This document shows positions 48,724 through 60,726 of a stretch of DNA of 64,000 nucleotides, piece by piece (position 1 is the first letter of the stretch; each line of letters opens with the position of its first letter). The stretch lies in contig NW_004457654.1 of NCBI RefSeq assembly GCF_000313135.1, positions 1,316,730 to 1,380,729 on the forward strand, in the 5' to 3' direction. A program made the translations under genes and the position numbers. Below the pieces are notes generated by a model. That model saw only the letters and a program-made list of their open reading frames with translations. It had not been told where the DNA came from and did not search any database. Source of the DNA: Acanthamoeba castellanii str. Neff (Eukaryota; Discosea; Longamoebia; Acanthamoebidae).

Positions 48724-49936
48724 ATGCAGAATCTGCAGCAGATGCTTCGCCAAATGCAGGGGGGTATGGGCCAGGGCATGCCGCCTCCTGATTCCCCCGT
48801 TGTGGACACTGCCGAGCAGGTCTACATTTCCTCGCTCGCTTTGCTCAAGATGCTGAAGCACGGTAACTACCTCCCATTAGATCTCAACACTCGATCGTTC
48901 GCTCTTCACTCATGATCGATGCGCTTTCCCCACAGGTCGCGCTGGCGTACCGATGGAGGTCATGGGCCTGATGCTGGGCGAGTTCGTTGATGATTACACT
49001 GTTCGCTGTAAAGATGTCTTCGCCATGCCTCAGAGTGGAACGGGTGTCAGTGTAGAAGCCGTCGATCCCGTGTTCCAGACCAAGATGTTGGACATGCTGA
49101 AACAAACCGGCAGGTACACTTACCACGCTCCTTACCCCCCCCCGCATAAGCTCATGGCTCGTTTGTGCAGACCCGAGATGGTGGTGGGCTGGTACCACTC
49201 TCACCCCGGTTTCGGCTGCTGGCTTTCAGGCGTCGACGTCAACACACAGCAGGTTCGCCCTCTTTCTTCCACCGATGCCGCTGTGGTGTGGCGCTTTGCT
49301 GACTCGCGAGTTCCGTGCAGAGTTTCGAGGCTATCAACGAGCGTTGCGTTGCCGTTGTGGTGGACCCGATTCAAAGTGTGAAGGGTAAGGTCGTGATCGA
49401 CGCCTTCCGCTGCATCAACCCGCAGACTCTGCTCATGGGCCAGGAGCCAAGGCAGACCACCTCCAACATCGGACACCTCAACAAGCCCTCTATTCAGGTA
49501 CCCCACCCACCCTCTTCTCTCCCCGCCAATGTCTCGCGGTTCAGGTTTCTGACTCGGAGCCTCTCTGTGTGAACAGGCCCTTATCCACGGTCTGAACAGG
49601 CACTACTACTCGATCGCGATCAACTACAGGAAGGACGAACTGGAGCAGAAGATGTTGCTCAACGTGCACAAGCCCAAGTGGACCGACGGCCTGCTCCTGG
49701 AGGAGTGGGAGGAGCACAGCAAGCAGAACGAGGCCATCGTCAAGGAGATGCTCGACCTGGCCAAGGCCTACAACAAGTCGATCCAGGACGAGATCAACAT
49801 CCCTCCAGAGAAGCTGGCCATCCAGAACGTCGGCAAGGTCGACCCCAAGAAGCACCTCGAGTCCGACGTCGAGAAGCTCATGGCCAAGAACGCCACCCAG
49901 CTCCTCGGCGCCATGCTCGACACCGTCGTCTTCTAA
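48724..49936 (+). CDS. PSMD14: 26S proteasome deubiquitinase RPN11 (PSMD14)
   Basis: JAMM metalloprotease of the proteasome lid. [20 protein letters not shown] opens the protein. The MPN domain has [19 protein letters not shown] with the catalytic Glu, and [17 protein letters not shown] with the zinc ligands. [20 protein letters not shown] and [20 protein letters not shown] follow, and the C-terminal helices end MLDTVVF. The protein is nearly canonical throughout. At least five exons; one intron carries a C9-C10 run near 49135. Confidence 0.98.
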
Positions 49937-50068
49937 GCCGCTCGCTGGCTCCTCCGTACGTGTGCCGCTTCGTGACCTCTCTCCCCCCGCGTTCCTCTCT
50001 CTGTCATAAGTAAATAGGCTTTCTCCTCCGCCTCCGTTCGTGCTCGTCATCTCTGCGCTGAAGAGGCT

Positions 50069-50814
50069 TTAGTGGTCGTCCCATCGCGGCTTCTGCCTGT
50101 TCTGCTTCACGTCGCTCCTCTTCTTCTTCTCCTTGAGGCGGTGTTCGATCGCGTAGTCGGGCACCTCGGTGGCGATCCGCTCCTTGGGCACCAGGCACGC
50201 CTCGTCCAGGTATCGCTTCAGCTTGCGGAAGGCCTCGTTGAGGTTGTGCCCCTGCGTGCGGTGCACCGACGAAGTGATCACCATCTCGCCCTCCTTGTTG
50301 AGGTCGCCCGCTCTACACCGCGACACCAACGTACGTTTGTCAGCATGTGGTGACGACGTCGAAGAGAAGGAAGAGAACTACCGTTGTTCGCGCAATCGGT
50401 CCTTCACGTCCTCTGGTATCCAGTCCGCTTCGTTCAGGTTGAAGCGCAGCTCCACCTGTGCAAGCAGAGTGGGTGAGACACGAAGAATGAAGAAGAGGAC
50501 GGTGCTCTGTCTACCTTGGTGTTCACTTTGTTGACGTTCTGGCCACCGGGTCCGCTCGACCGGCTGAAGGCGAGCTGAATCTTGTCGCGAGGTATGTTGA
50601 TGCTTGCCAGGGAGTCGCCATCGTCGCCGAGCGTGGAGTACAGGCAGCGCCCACCCCAATCCCTACGGGCAAGGTGCAAGAGATTGGGAATTGCTGATGC
50701 ACAACTGCTGCCGCGGGACTGCAAAGCAGATGCGCAACCCCAGACCAACAGTGGCCGGCAGGGTGTAGAAGGAGAGGTCGACAGAGGTGCCCAACAGGCT
50801 CGCACGTTACGCAT
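50069..50814 (-). CDS. MRPL58: ICT1-type mitochondrial peptidyl-tRNA hydrolase / ribosome rescue factor
   Basis: Stop-codon-independent release factor that frees stalled mitoribosomes. The N-terminus from the ATG at 50814 is Arg/Ser/Pro-rich without acids for about 40 residues, consistent with import. The catalytic GGQ motif is intact in FSRSSGPGGQNVNKVNTK. Then VELRFNLNEADWIPEDVKDR, VITSSVHRTQGHNLNEAFRK, and a very basic tail (EKKKRSDVKQNRQKPRWDDH). Three to four exons. Confidence 0.92.
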
Positions 50815-50904
50815 CAGACTAAGATTAATAAAATAAAATAAAATAAAATAAATGAATAATAAAATGCATTTCGCTTTTTCTTTATCTTTTCATTAAAGCA
50901 AAAG

Positions 50905-53225
50905 ATGGAGCAGGAAGAAGGCCAGCGGCCGGACGGCAAGCTGCCGTCTGAAGAGCCCGTGGCAAAGAGGCAGCGTTTGGAGGAGGTGACATATGTGGAA
51001 GAGGCGACAAGCATTGAGTACCAAATCACAAGAACGGAGACCCATGTAAATCAGGAGGCGGTGTACGCGGCGTATGAGTTTGGGGTGGTGGCGTCAGAGC
51101 CAGAGCCAGAGCAGACACCATACACCAGCGAAGAGGCGGTGGCACATGAAGAGACCAGCGAAGTCCTGCTTCCGGCCCTTCCGCCCGCACACCCTTGGCA
51201 CATAGGCGCGCAGGAGAGCTACTTCCGGCAGCTTTACGTGGCCGACGAGTTCGAGCACCACCGCAACAACTTCCTCAAGCTAGCTCTGTGGTAGCGCTCT
51301 CTCTCTCTCCTCTTTCTTCTTCTTCTTCTCGATTGGTGACTGATCCGTCTGTGCGTGCCCAGGTCTGCCGACGGAACGTGCATGCTAACGACAAGCGAGG
51401 ACAACCTTGTTCGCATCTTTGAAGTGTACGTCCGCTTCATCCACGCTGAAGTGCGGTTGAATCAACCCTAACCGGTACACTATGGGTACAGACCGGCTGA
51501 CGCAGCCGAGCAGGCCTACAAACTGCAAGAGATGACCGAAGAGGAGCAGCTCTCGTTCGTGCCGCACCCGTTGCGTTCGGTGCTGCAGATCAAAGAGGGC
51601 GAGACCGTGTACGATGCGTGTTGGTATCCGCACATGAACTCTCAACGTACGTTGCCTTCGCCCGCTAACCACCGACAGCCAACCCGTTCTGCTTCTGCTT
51701 CTTTTTCTGCAACCCAAAGCTGCACCACACCAGCAGCCAAGTCCTGACCAGCCGTCTCTCACTGCAGAGCCCAGCACGTGTTGCTTCTTGACCACCAGCC
51801 GAGATCATCCCATCCACATGTGGGACGCGTTCACCGGGCAGGTGCGTTTCAGGGCAACTAGCTGACATCTTTGTTAAGCCGCGTCTTGTCGTCCCGCATT
51901 TGCTCATCCGTGCAGCGCAGCACAGGGCAACCTATCGAGCATATGATCACATGGACGAAATCACCGCCGCCCTTTCCATCACGTTCAACCTGACCGCCGA
52001 CAAGTACGCGCCCTGCATCTCTTCGCTGGCCAACACTCTCTCGACATGCCAGCGCTGACTGATCCTTGCCCCCAACATGTCAGGATATATGCCGGCTACA
52101 GTGGCATGATCCGAATATTCGACACCGCATCACCGGGGCGAAGCTACCGCACACTCAGCACCAAGGACATCGGCGCAAAAGGTACTCTCTCTCCCCCCTC
52201 TCTTTGTGTGTGTGTCCTTTCTAGGCCTCCTAGCGCGCGACTCAAACCCTCTTCGAAAACTCCTACCTATCTACCAGGCATTGTGTCGTGTCTGGCGTTC
52301 AATCCGGACTACAGTGGTCTGGTGGCCGCGGGGTCCTATTCGGGTTTGGTCGGACTCTACACTGAAGGCGACCGCGGCGTGGTATCGGTGCTCGAGGGGC
52401 ATCGGGGCGGTGTGACGCAGGTGCGTGTCTTTTGCTAACAAGTTCGTTCAGTTGTTGTTCACCGAGCGGAGCTGCGCTGACCTGTCGACCGCACGTGTCT
52501 GCAGGCGCTGTTCACGCCAGACGGCAACTATCTCTTCACGGGAGCGAGGAAGGAGAACGACATTCTCTGTTGGGACATCAGAAACACGAGCCGCGTGGTG
52601 ATGCGGCTCTCGCGCCTGGTCGACACCAACCAGCACATCCGCTTCGACATCGATCCCACCGGCAAGTACCTCATCACCGCCAGTCAGGTACAAACGACCA
52701 CGCCGCCTTCCTCGTTCTCAATGGAGTGTCCTCTCACAAACGTGACCGCGGTGGCCCAACACGCGTGCAGGACTCTCGGGCCTACGTGTACGACCTCCAG
52801 ACAGGCGGCGTCGTACAGGAGCTGCTCGGGCACACTGGTGCGAACCACCTCTTCCTCTCTCTTCCACTCACGCTTGGCTGTCGCTGAACACCGTCTTGTC
52901 TTCAGATGTGGTCAACTCGGCCGCGTTCCACCCGTTCGCACCGCTGGTGGCAACGGCCACGGGCGACAGGAAGTACGCCGTGCAGATGAAGAACTTCGAC
53001 GACGACGCTAGCGACGAACCGAAGGAGGGGGAAGAGGCAAGGGCGACGGGCGCCGCGGGCGACCAGACAGCAGCCACAGAGAAGGGCAAGGAGAAGGAGG
53101 AAGAGGAGGAGGAGGAGCCGGAAGAGGCAGAAGAGGAAAGCGAACAACAACGGCGGCCACACCAGCAAAACGTGCTCGCGCTTTGGTCTCAGCTGGCGCG
53201 TCGGCAAACGCCGGGAGAGCTCTAA
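50905..53225 (+). CDS. WRAP53: WRAP53/TCAB1-like WD40 protein
   Basis: WD40 protein of the telomerase/scaRNA Cajal-body-targeting family. After an acidic leader come the family blocks: FLKLALWSADGTCMLTTSED, NLVRIFEV, VYDACWYPHMNS, STCCFLTTSRDHPIHMWDAF TG, HRATYRAYDHMDEITAALSI, IYAGYSGMIRIFDT, SCLAFNPDYSGLVAAGSYSG and GHRGGVTQALFTPDGNYLFT. GARKENDILCWDIRN is the signature repeat, followed by AFHPFAPLVATATGDRKY. The C-terminus is a long Lys/Glu-rich tail ending at the TAA at 53223-53225. Confidence 0.93.
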
Positions 53226-54063
53226 AGCTCTAAAGCGCGGCGGTTGTGGCTTCACACGGCCTTGTGTGTCCGGTGCGACCACCAAGAGACTTTTCACACG
53301 GCAACCGATCGTGTGCTGGAGTCACACCAAGCTTGTAATCACCTCCACGCCCAAGTTTGTTCGTATCTTGCAACGCTCCCTGCGCAACCTGCGAGCAACC
53401 TCCCACTCGCTCGCTCTGGCACCACCGCCACACTGCATACCTGGAGCCCTTCATACCACAATAACGCCTTTGCTGCTCGCGCTGCAACCAACAACGCAAC
53501 AACACTGGCTGTGCTCGAGCCCTTCTTCTTCTCGCACACTGTCAAGCGGAGCCGTACGTGAAATTCGGACCACTTTGACCCAAGACCGACCAGTACGGGT
53601 GCGCGGGCGACTCGATGGGAAGGAAGCAACAAGCGGTGACCTAGCAATCAGCCCGCCTTCCTCGGGAATCCCTGCGACACTGGTGGTTTGCCACGCTTGT
53701 TCCAGGTACCGCCGCGGAGCACTCCCGGTGCCCATTGGCCCGCGCGCAATCAAGCCCAGCAGCGGCGCCAGCAACACCCAAATGACGTTTGAGCAAGCAC
53801 CGCACCTCACGTAGGGCTGTGGCTGGCCTCATAAAAATCTTGTGCGGCGCTTCGGGCGTTCCATTCTTCTCTTTGCACCGAACACCAACAACATCATCAG
53901 GCCACAGGTCTCCTCGTAGGCCACTAATTACACGCCTCCTGCACACCAACAGCACGAGTCGAGTCGAGTCGAGCAGCAGCAGCTCCTTTCATCTTCTTCT
54001 TCTTCTGCAGCAGCAGCATCAACACCGCAGAGCAACTCCGCACAACAGAGCAAGGCCAGGAGC
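53226..54063. other. Spacer between WRAP53-like and homeobox genes
   Basis: About 840 bp. Open frames exist on both strands but have neither gene-like composition nor any family pattern I recognise. The last part has short GAGTC and CAG repeats and is probably the homeobox gene's 5' UTR. Confidence 0.5.
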
Positions 54064-55596
54064 ATGACAACAAGACAGAGACAGACGCGTTCGCACACGC
54101 GCACCAATCGTTCGATGCGATTCAACCAGCTCGTGGAGCTGACCTCCGCCCTCTCCGAAGCCGATAAGGACACCAAGTACGTGCCCTCTCTCCTCCCCGC
54201 AGCATCTTTCATCTTCATCTCTCTTCTTTATTGCTCGATGCACCCACGCATCTGCACAACGATGACATGCATGCCCATGCATCGAGCATCATGCCCATCA
54301 TCTCCTCCTACGCGATTTTTCATTTGAAATCGAAATCTCGAGCATTCACCAATCTTTTCGCGGACTTCTCTCCGCCACCACGTAGCAACGGGCCTTTCCC
54401 ACTCTTTTCCCTCCTTTCCCGCTGCGACTTCCTCTCCTCTTTCTCTTCCACGGTGTGCTCGTGCTTTCCACCGGCTAATATTTTTTAATCACTCCTGCTC
54501 CGCCATTGGCAGGGAAAAAGTAGAAACCGCGGAGATTCTGTCGCTACTCGGGTTCGCGGGCGGAAGCCGCAAGAACGAGTCCACCGCCGCCACCCAGACC
54601 ACACAGCAGCCGACTGGTCGGCCGGCGGCTGCCGCCATCACGCGCTCGATTCCGCAGCAGCAGCAGCTGCCCCTGCCCTCGATCCAGCACATCGCGGTTC
54701 AGCCGCAGGTCGTGGCTCAACAGCCGAGGCAGCAACAGCAGGCCATCCGCCCGGCCGTGGCGAAGCTTCCGATCAAGCCCGTCGCCGTGCCCGTGCTCCC
54801 CGCTGCGGCCACTGCCACCAAGAGCGCGGCGACCACCACCGCCACCAGAGCCGGCGCGAGGTCCGCCACGCATGGCGTCGAAGGCGAGAGGAAGCGGAAG
54901 AGGTCGAAGACCACGCCCGAGCAGCTCCGCATCCTAATGGACGAGTTCCAGCGCGAGCCGATGCCCAACGCCACCACACGCCAGACGCTGGCCGCGCGGC
55001 TCGACATGACCCCGCGCAGCGTGCAGATCTGGTTCCAGAACATGCGGGCCAAGGTCAAGAAGGCCAACAGCGGCTCGGCGCCCGGCGACGAGAAGAAGAG
55101 CAGCAGCGGCAGCACCACCAGCCCTTCGCTGGCCGACACCGAGTCCGACGGCCCTGCGAAGAAGCGACAGAGGACCGTCACCGGCGAGGAGGACAACAGC
55201 AGCGATAAGATGACCATCGAGCAGCAGCCCCAGAGCCGGCGAAACAGCGTCACTGGTCCCTCGCCTTCGTCGACGCCGGTGGCGATCCCCGCGCCTCAGT
55301 CGAGCGCTGCGCTCAATGCCAAGACCGCGCAGCAGCAGCAACCCATCAAGATCGCCGTGAGCCCGCAGACTTCGGCCTTCGCGCCGGCCAACGCAGCCTC
55401 GCTGGCCAAGCCCCGATCGGCCGAGACCACCACCGGCAAGCTCCCGCTGCCGGTCATCCAGCACCATCCGCACCTCGGCCAGCCTATCTTCGGTGTGCCC
55501 CTGCAGTACATCCCGCAGTCGTACCACTGCGACCAGCTCAAGCGGGCCACCATGGCCGCCCTCTCCGGTTCGGTCCAGCATCAGATGACCGCCTGA
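54064..55596 (+). CDS. Homeodomain transcription factor, 398 aa
   Basis: Two exons, 54064-54176 and 54513-55596, joined in frame by a 336-bp intron, long for this window. Exon 1 has a short helical region (FNQLVELTSALSEADKDT). After a Gln/Ala/Pro-rich low-complexity stretch comes a homeodomain (about aa 165-222): KRSKTTPEQLRILMDEF, MTPRSVQIWFQNMRAKVKK with the recognition-helix WFQN core. The remainder is Ser/Gln/Ala/Pro-rich and looks disordered. The homeodomain has the standard 60-residue length with no TALE insert. Subfamily not assigned. Confidence 0.9.
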
Positions 55597-55843
55597 GCGC
55601 AGGCCGCCGACCTTCACCGCCCACCATCGTCACCGATCGATGACCGCTGCACCTGCGGCGGGTGTACATAAGTTTTGTGACCTGTATAGTCTTGTACCTG
55701 TAACCCCTCTATTCTCTCCTTCTCTATTCTCTTTCCATCTATCTCTGAGAGAACTACAACCTTTACGATGAAGAGTCATTATAAATCCGATTGCCATTTT
55801 GCCCCACTCGCCCACCTTCACAACGCGCCCTGTGTTTGAATGT

Positions 55844-56933
55844 TCAACTCAACTTGGTTGCTCTCTTCCTTTGGGCAAGGAGGGCAGGGAGAAGAGCAAG
55901 AGAGGCGAGCAGGACCAGCTTGACAGCAGTCCAGGGAGTGAGCACATCGTGCAATGATGTGATCTCCTGCAGCATCTGCCCAGCCTCCACCATCACAAAG
56001 TTGAGAGGCAGGGTTCCTGGTGGGGTTGATGATGGGTGAGTTGATGCACGATGATAGTGTGAAGGAAGAACAGGGCGCACCAATTAGGATAGAAAAGAAG
56101 AACGGCCAGAAGGGTATGCCAATGATGGGTGCTGCCATGTTCAAGAACCTATTGATAAACAGTGGTGTGAGTGTGGCTTTGTAAGGGCGAGAGTGAGAGT
56201 AGTACTGCACCAATGTGGGGTCAGTGGAACGGTCCTGATGAACAGCAAGTAATAGAAGAGGTTGCTCTCGTGTTTTGCAATCTGCAAGAAGGATGTGAGA
56301 TCAACACAGTATAACATGGACAATCACGAAGCGCACCTTCTGTTGCAGCTTGGTGAGCCTCTCTGGGAATAGGTAAGCAACAGGGCCTCGCCCCAGGGCG
56401 TAGGCGCCCATATAGCAGACGGATGAGCCAACTGACCGGGCCTAACACAGACGGTGAGTGGTCTGCAGGGACCATACATACATGACAGCACGTACTATTG
56501 CAGCAGCGGCCAAGCCAACAGGGAGCCCAAACAGAGCGCCCAGCATGATGTTGAACAGTGGTAGTCCTGGCAGGCTGTAGGCCTCCTTGCTACGCGCTTT
56601 GGTGAGAACACAGGCTCCGACGTGCAGAGTGGAGTACATACACAATGAAGAGCACCACCACCGTGCTCAGTAGTTGCAACGGCTGCTGCTGCTTGAGTGC
56701 TTCTAAGGATCCATGAAGCTCGCGCACGTCTTCAAGGGACGTAGGCACGAACCACCCACCCTGCGCACGTCCCGTTTATCAAAAATACGCGTTTGGCAAC
56801 TTCACAGCGCTGGAGGTAAGCGCACCGTGGGCAAGAGTGCAGCTGCACACGAAACCAACCAAGCCGCCACCGCCAACAGACCGCACGTGAGCAGGAGGAA
56901 CTGCAGCCGAAGCGTACCGCCGGTGTGGGACAT
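55844..56933 (-). CDS. TMEM41-like VTT/DedA-domain membrane protein
   Basis: Multi-pass ER membrane protein related to TMEM41/VMP1 scramblases. The start at 56933 gives MSHTGGTLRLQFLLLTCGLL, a first hydrophobic segment. An extramembrane region has SLEDVRELHGSLEALKQQQP. The VTT core reads KEAYSLPGLPLFNIMLGALF, then SVCYMGAYALGRG-like sequence, IAKHESNLFYYLLFIRTVPL, APIIGIPFWPFFFSILIG and a final TM segment AVKLVLLASLALLPALLAQ. It ends KRATKLS at the TGA at 55844-55846. The HE.NLFYYLLFIR..P.TP block is diagnostic. Seven or so exons. Confidence 0.87.
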
Positions 56934-57013
56934 GCACAGACCCAGCAAACAAAAAATGAAAGAGAAATAAAAGGAAACATGTTTTTTTTTGTTTTTTTTG
57001 TAGTGTCGCGGCG

Positions 57014-58173
57014 TCAGATTTCGTCGTGGTGCTGCTTTGTCAAGGCTGTGTTGTATTCGCCGGTCGCCGATCGTTCGCGTGCTGCATCTCGCACGACGTC
57101 GTAGATGAATTGATACTGCTCCGCGGTCTGCACCATGCCAGCCCGGCTCTGGCGAAGCAGAGCCACAGTGCGTGGAATGTCGACCACAACCGACTGATCG
57201 GATCCGGAATGCTGCAGCTCCATCTTCTCCAGGTTGATGTGGATGGCGATGAAGGTGCCCGCCCGCCCGACCCCGGCCGAGCAGTGGACCACGATCGGCC
57301 CATCGAGGCCCGCCCGTCGGCCTGCCTCCTTGTGGGCATTGACCAGCTCCGCCAGCTCGCGAATGGTCTGTGTAGACCCGGGCGTGCCGAAGTCGGGCCA
57401 TTCGGTGTAGTGCAGCTGCACGATCTGCCGGGTCTGCCCGGCGTGGCGGACCTCGAAGACGCGCTGGGTGAGGTGCGAGCTGATGGCCTCGCTCCGCAGG
57501 TGGGTGACGCCGAATGGCCCGAATTGTCGGCGCTCGCCCACGCCCTCGGGCCAGTAGGCCGAGGCCTTGAGCTGGTTACGCTCGGTGAGGCGCGTGAGCA
57601 TGACAATGACCGCGCTCTCGCTTTCCTGATGATGCGTCCGCTGTGAGCAAGAGTTCTAGAAACCAGCGAAAATAGGGAAGAAGGCGAACCCAGATCATCA
57701 GCCAGAAGTGGCTTAGGGTCGCTGGGAGCGGTGCCTGGCAGGCAATGTAGGCTTGATGCGACCCTGGGACCTCGCCGTCGATGTAATTGGCGTTGATGTA
57801 GTCGCTGTCATCGATGAGAAGCTCGCGGTGCGCCTTGAGCTTGACCCTGGTGGCCTCGAGGGCGAGTATGTCGGCGTAGCGGTTCTTGCGGTGGTTGTTG
57901 CCAGCCGTGGCCGTGGCAAACAGCTGTTGGGCATCCTGCCCCATGAGTTCGGCCCGGTGGTGGCTGTTGAGCTTTTCGAATTCATCGTGCAGCAACGGCC
58001 GGGTCTCTGCGCCCCTATGAAAGGGAGGACACAGCGAATGTGACAAGAGTGCCCGGGAGGGGGTAAAAGGGGGAAGGGTAGTACCTGACCTGCGCCCAGA
58101 AGAGCAGGAGTACCATTGCCAATGGTACGCCAACCCGGCAACACCGCAGCAGACCTTCCCTAGCGCGGCTCAT
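57014..58173 (-). CDS. Classical protein tyrosine phosphatase with N-terminal signal anchor
   Basis: Starts MSRAREGLLRCCRVGVPLAM at 58173, then a short hydrophobic stretch (VPLAMVLLLFW), so probably membrane-anchored or secretory. The PTP domain has all key motifs: NRYADILALEATRVKL, DYINANYIDG, QAYIACQAPLPATLSHFW, TEWPDFGTP (WPD-loop acid), VHCSAGVGRAGT (catalytic Cys and Arg) and MVQTAEQYQFIYDVV (Q-loop). It stops at 57014-57016. The exon 1 donor GTCAG|GTACTA preserves phase. Catalytically competent by motif. Confidence 0.94.
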
Positions 58174-58329
58174 TCTTGTTGTGGTCCTCTACGCAAGTAA
58201 AAACCGATCCGATAGGCCTTTGACGTGGCAACTAATGACGTCACACATTTTATTTTCTTTGTTTCCTTCAACCCTTCCTGGCCCACATGTTGGCCGGTGG
58301 AGGACCATCACAGCTCATTGCGATCCGCT

Positions 58330-58641
58330 NNNNNNNNNNNNNNNNNNNNNNNNNNNNNNNNNNNNNNNNNNNNNNNNNNNNNNNNNNNNNNNNNNNNNNN
58401 NNNNNNNNNNNNNNNNNNNNNNNNNNNNNNNNNNNNNNNNNNNNNNNNNNNNNNNNNNNNNNNNNNNNNNNNNNNNNNNNNNNNNNNNNNNNNNNNNNNN
58501 NNNNNNNNNNNNNNNNNNNNNNNNNNNNNNNNNNNNNNNNNNNNNNNNNNNNNNNNNNNNNNNNNNNNNNNNNNNNNNNNNNNNNNNNNNNNNNNNNNNN
58601 NNNNNNNNNNNNNNNNNNNNNNNNNNNNNNNNNNNNNNNNN
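58330..58641. other. Assembly gap (312 N)
   Basis: A run of N that removes the 3' end of the epoxide hydrolase gene and the spacer to the phosphatase gene. Its true size is unknown. Confidence 0.99.
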
Positions 58642-60542
58642 CCGGTGAATGTCGAGCAACACAAGCTCATCCACGAACGCCCTTGCAGTGGTGTGGACGG
58701 GCGCGTACCGGTGGGTACGGTGACATACAAGCGGGCGCCCTTGTCGAAGACGGACTCCTTGGTGTGGAACTGTTCATAGTACAGGCGCATGCTGGGCGTG
58801 ATGCTCTGTGACACCCAATAGATCATGCTGCATCCACCCACGCACAACCACACATAAACAATCGCCCAACGGCCATGAGAAGAGGTGAGCATTGTCCAGG
58901 ATAAATGGGGTGCGAGTCACGAACATGTTGGTCAGCAGCTCGTCCTTGCTGAAACTGTTCTCGACATCACCTCGACAATCGCCCCAGGTTCTGAATTTCT
59001 GCGTAGGCCACGGGTCGCGTCAGGCCAAGCTAAGAGTTCGCGGACGTTGTATGAAGACCGCGTGTCGTACCTCAACGATGTAAGCTGCGAGACCCACCGG
59101 CGAATCGTTCAGCGCAAATCCGACCGTGTGTGGCTTGGTCGCCTGCAGGTGAAGATACCTGCGAGAAGACCATATGCCCATCAGCAACGCAGGCACCGAG
59201 CCACCACTCTTTGGGGGAGAGGGGGGATGGTACCCGGATTCCTCCAGGAGTACCGAGAAGACCTCCCGGATGTTGTGGATTTCGCGGGGCGTGTAGAACC
59301 AACTCGGAAAGAGGTACGACAGCCCCAGCTTCAGCGAGGCCAGCATTCCTATTCGCACGGATGAACCAGATTGATGAGGAGAGAGACCGAGCATGCGATG
59401 GGAGGAGCGACGGGGAAGCGGGACTGACACACCTTTGTCGGAGGGAGGGCCAGTGGGGAGGAAGTTGATGTGGATCGCGCGGCAGTGCTGGGGAGCCTGC
59501 ATGCCAATCTCGGTGGTGATGGCGCTACCCCAATCGCCGCCTTGCGCCACATATTCGGTGTAGCCCAGGCGTTCCATCAGCTGGTGAACGTCATTGATCA
59601 GCACATATGAAGGTAGTGTGTAGGCGCCGTTTCAGTAAGTGAACCATCGCAATTCGATGCTAAACACAGCGAGAGAGGTGGAGTACCTGAACGAACATGG
59701 AGGCGATCTTGGTGGGATCGAATCCTGCTCGTTACCACCAGAGAGACATGCGACACTGGAGCGTTTAGTGATCGCCCTGCGGGGGATGGGCTGGATCTAA
59801 GCGGTACCGGGCTCCTTGGGGGCTTCAGAAAAGCCGTAGCCGGGAAGGCTGGGACACACGACGTGGAAGGGGATGCTGGCACGCTCATCTGCAAACAACA
59901 AACGTGATGGCTCATAGAAGAGCAACCGGTTAAGGTCGGCCAACAAGTTGCGACGGTTGATGTGGAGCACCACGTACCGGTGAGGAGCGGGATGACCTTG
60001 GTGCACTCCAACACCGAGCCGGGCCAGCCGTGCGACAGGATGAGGGGAATGGCGTTGGGCGCCTTCGACCGGACGTGCAGGAAATGCACCGACAGCCCCT
60101 CGATTTCTGCCCGCGTGGAGGAAGCTTCATTACAACAGACTCGAGGTGGTTCAACAAAGGGTGGAGGGGTACCGGTGGTGAACTGGGGGAACTGGTTGAG
60201 CTTGGCCTGCTGCTCGGTCCAGTTGTAGGAGTGGAGCCAGTAGTGGGTGAGCTCCTTCATGTAGGCGGCCGGGGTGCCGTAGGCCCACTGGTCGGCCGTT
60301 TCGAAGGTGTCCAGCGGCTGTGGGAAACGCGCGTGGGCCAGCCTGTACTGCAGGTCCTCCAGCACGCTCGCCGGCACATCGATCGAATATGGCTTCACCT
60401 CCCTGTTCGGTCATCGTTAGGTGCCAGCTAGGTCTTGGTGGGGGGGGGCAGCTATTTACGTATCAGCAGCGGCAGTGGCAGAATGAACAGCGAGCGCCGC
60501 CGCCATGAGAAAGACCACGACGCCCAGCCAGGAACGTCCCAT
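58642..60542 (-). CDS. Microsomal-type epoxide hydrolase, 3' end missing in gap
   Basis: Alpha/beta-hydrolase of the EPHX1/juvenile-hormone-epoxide-hydrolase group. The ATG at 60542 gives a signal-peptide-like leader (MGRSWLGVVVFLMAAALAV). Exon 2 (KPYSIDVPASVLEDLQYRLA) is the EHN domain. Then FLHVRSKAPNAIPLILSHGW PG (oxyanion HGWPG), FHVVCPSLPGYGFSEAP, QGGDWGS with the nucleophile Asp, and PPSDKG. The cap-region helices run through DELLTN and IMIYWVSQSITPSMRLYYEQ. The sequence enters the N gap after YVTVPTG, so the catalytic His and stop are not seen. About eleven exons visible. Confidence 0.9.
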
Positions 60543-60726
60543 ACCAGCGCTGCCCGAGTGCATCTCAAGCTGTGTGGATGTGTCGTCTAAAGCTGGATTT
60601 GAGGAAGCACAAGCTTCTCCCCGAGTACTCGTGCTTGCTGCCGATTGGCCAACAAAAATCCGGCGAGCGGTACATTCTTTTCATACCAAAAACCATTACG
60701 TGGAATGCGAGGAATGCCGGGCCGCT

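Noticed and set aside
53266..53814. 182-aa plus-strand frame between WRAP53-like and homeobox genes
   Set aside because: Thr/Arg/Pro-rich, matched by equally long antisense frames, and no conserved pattern; treated as spacer.
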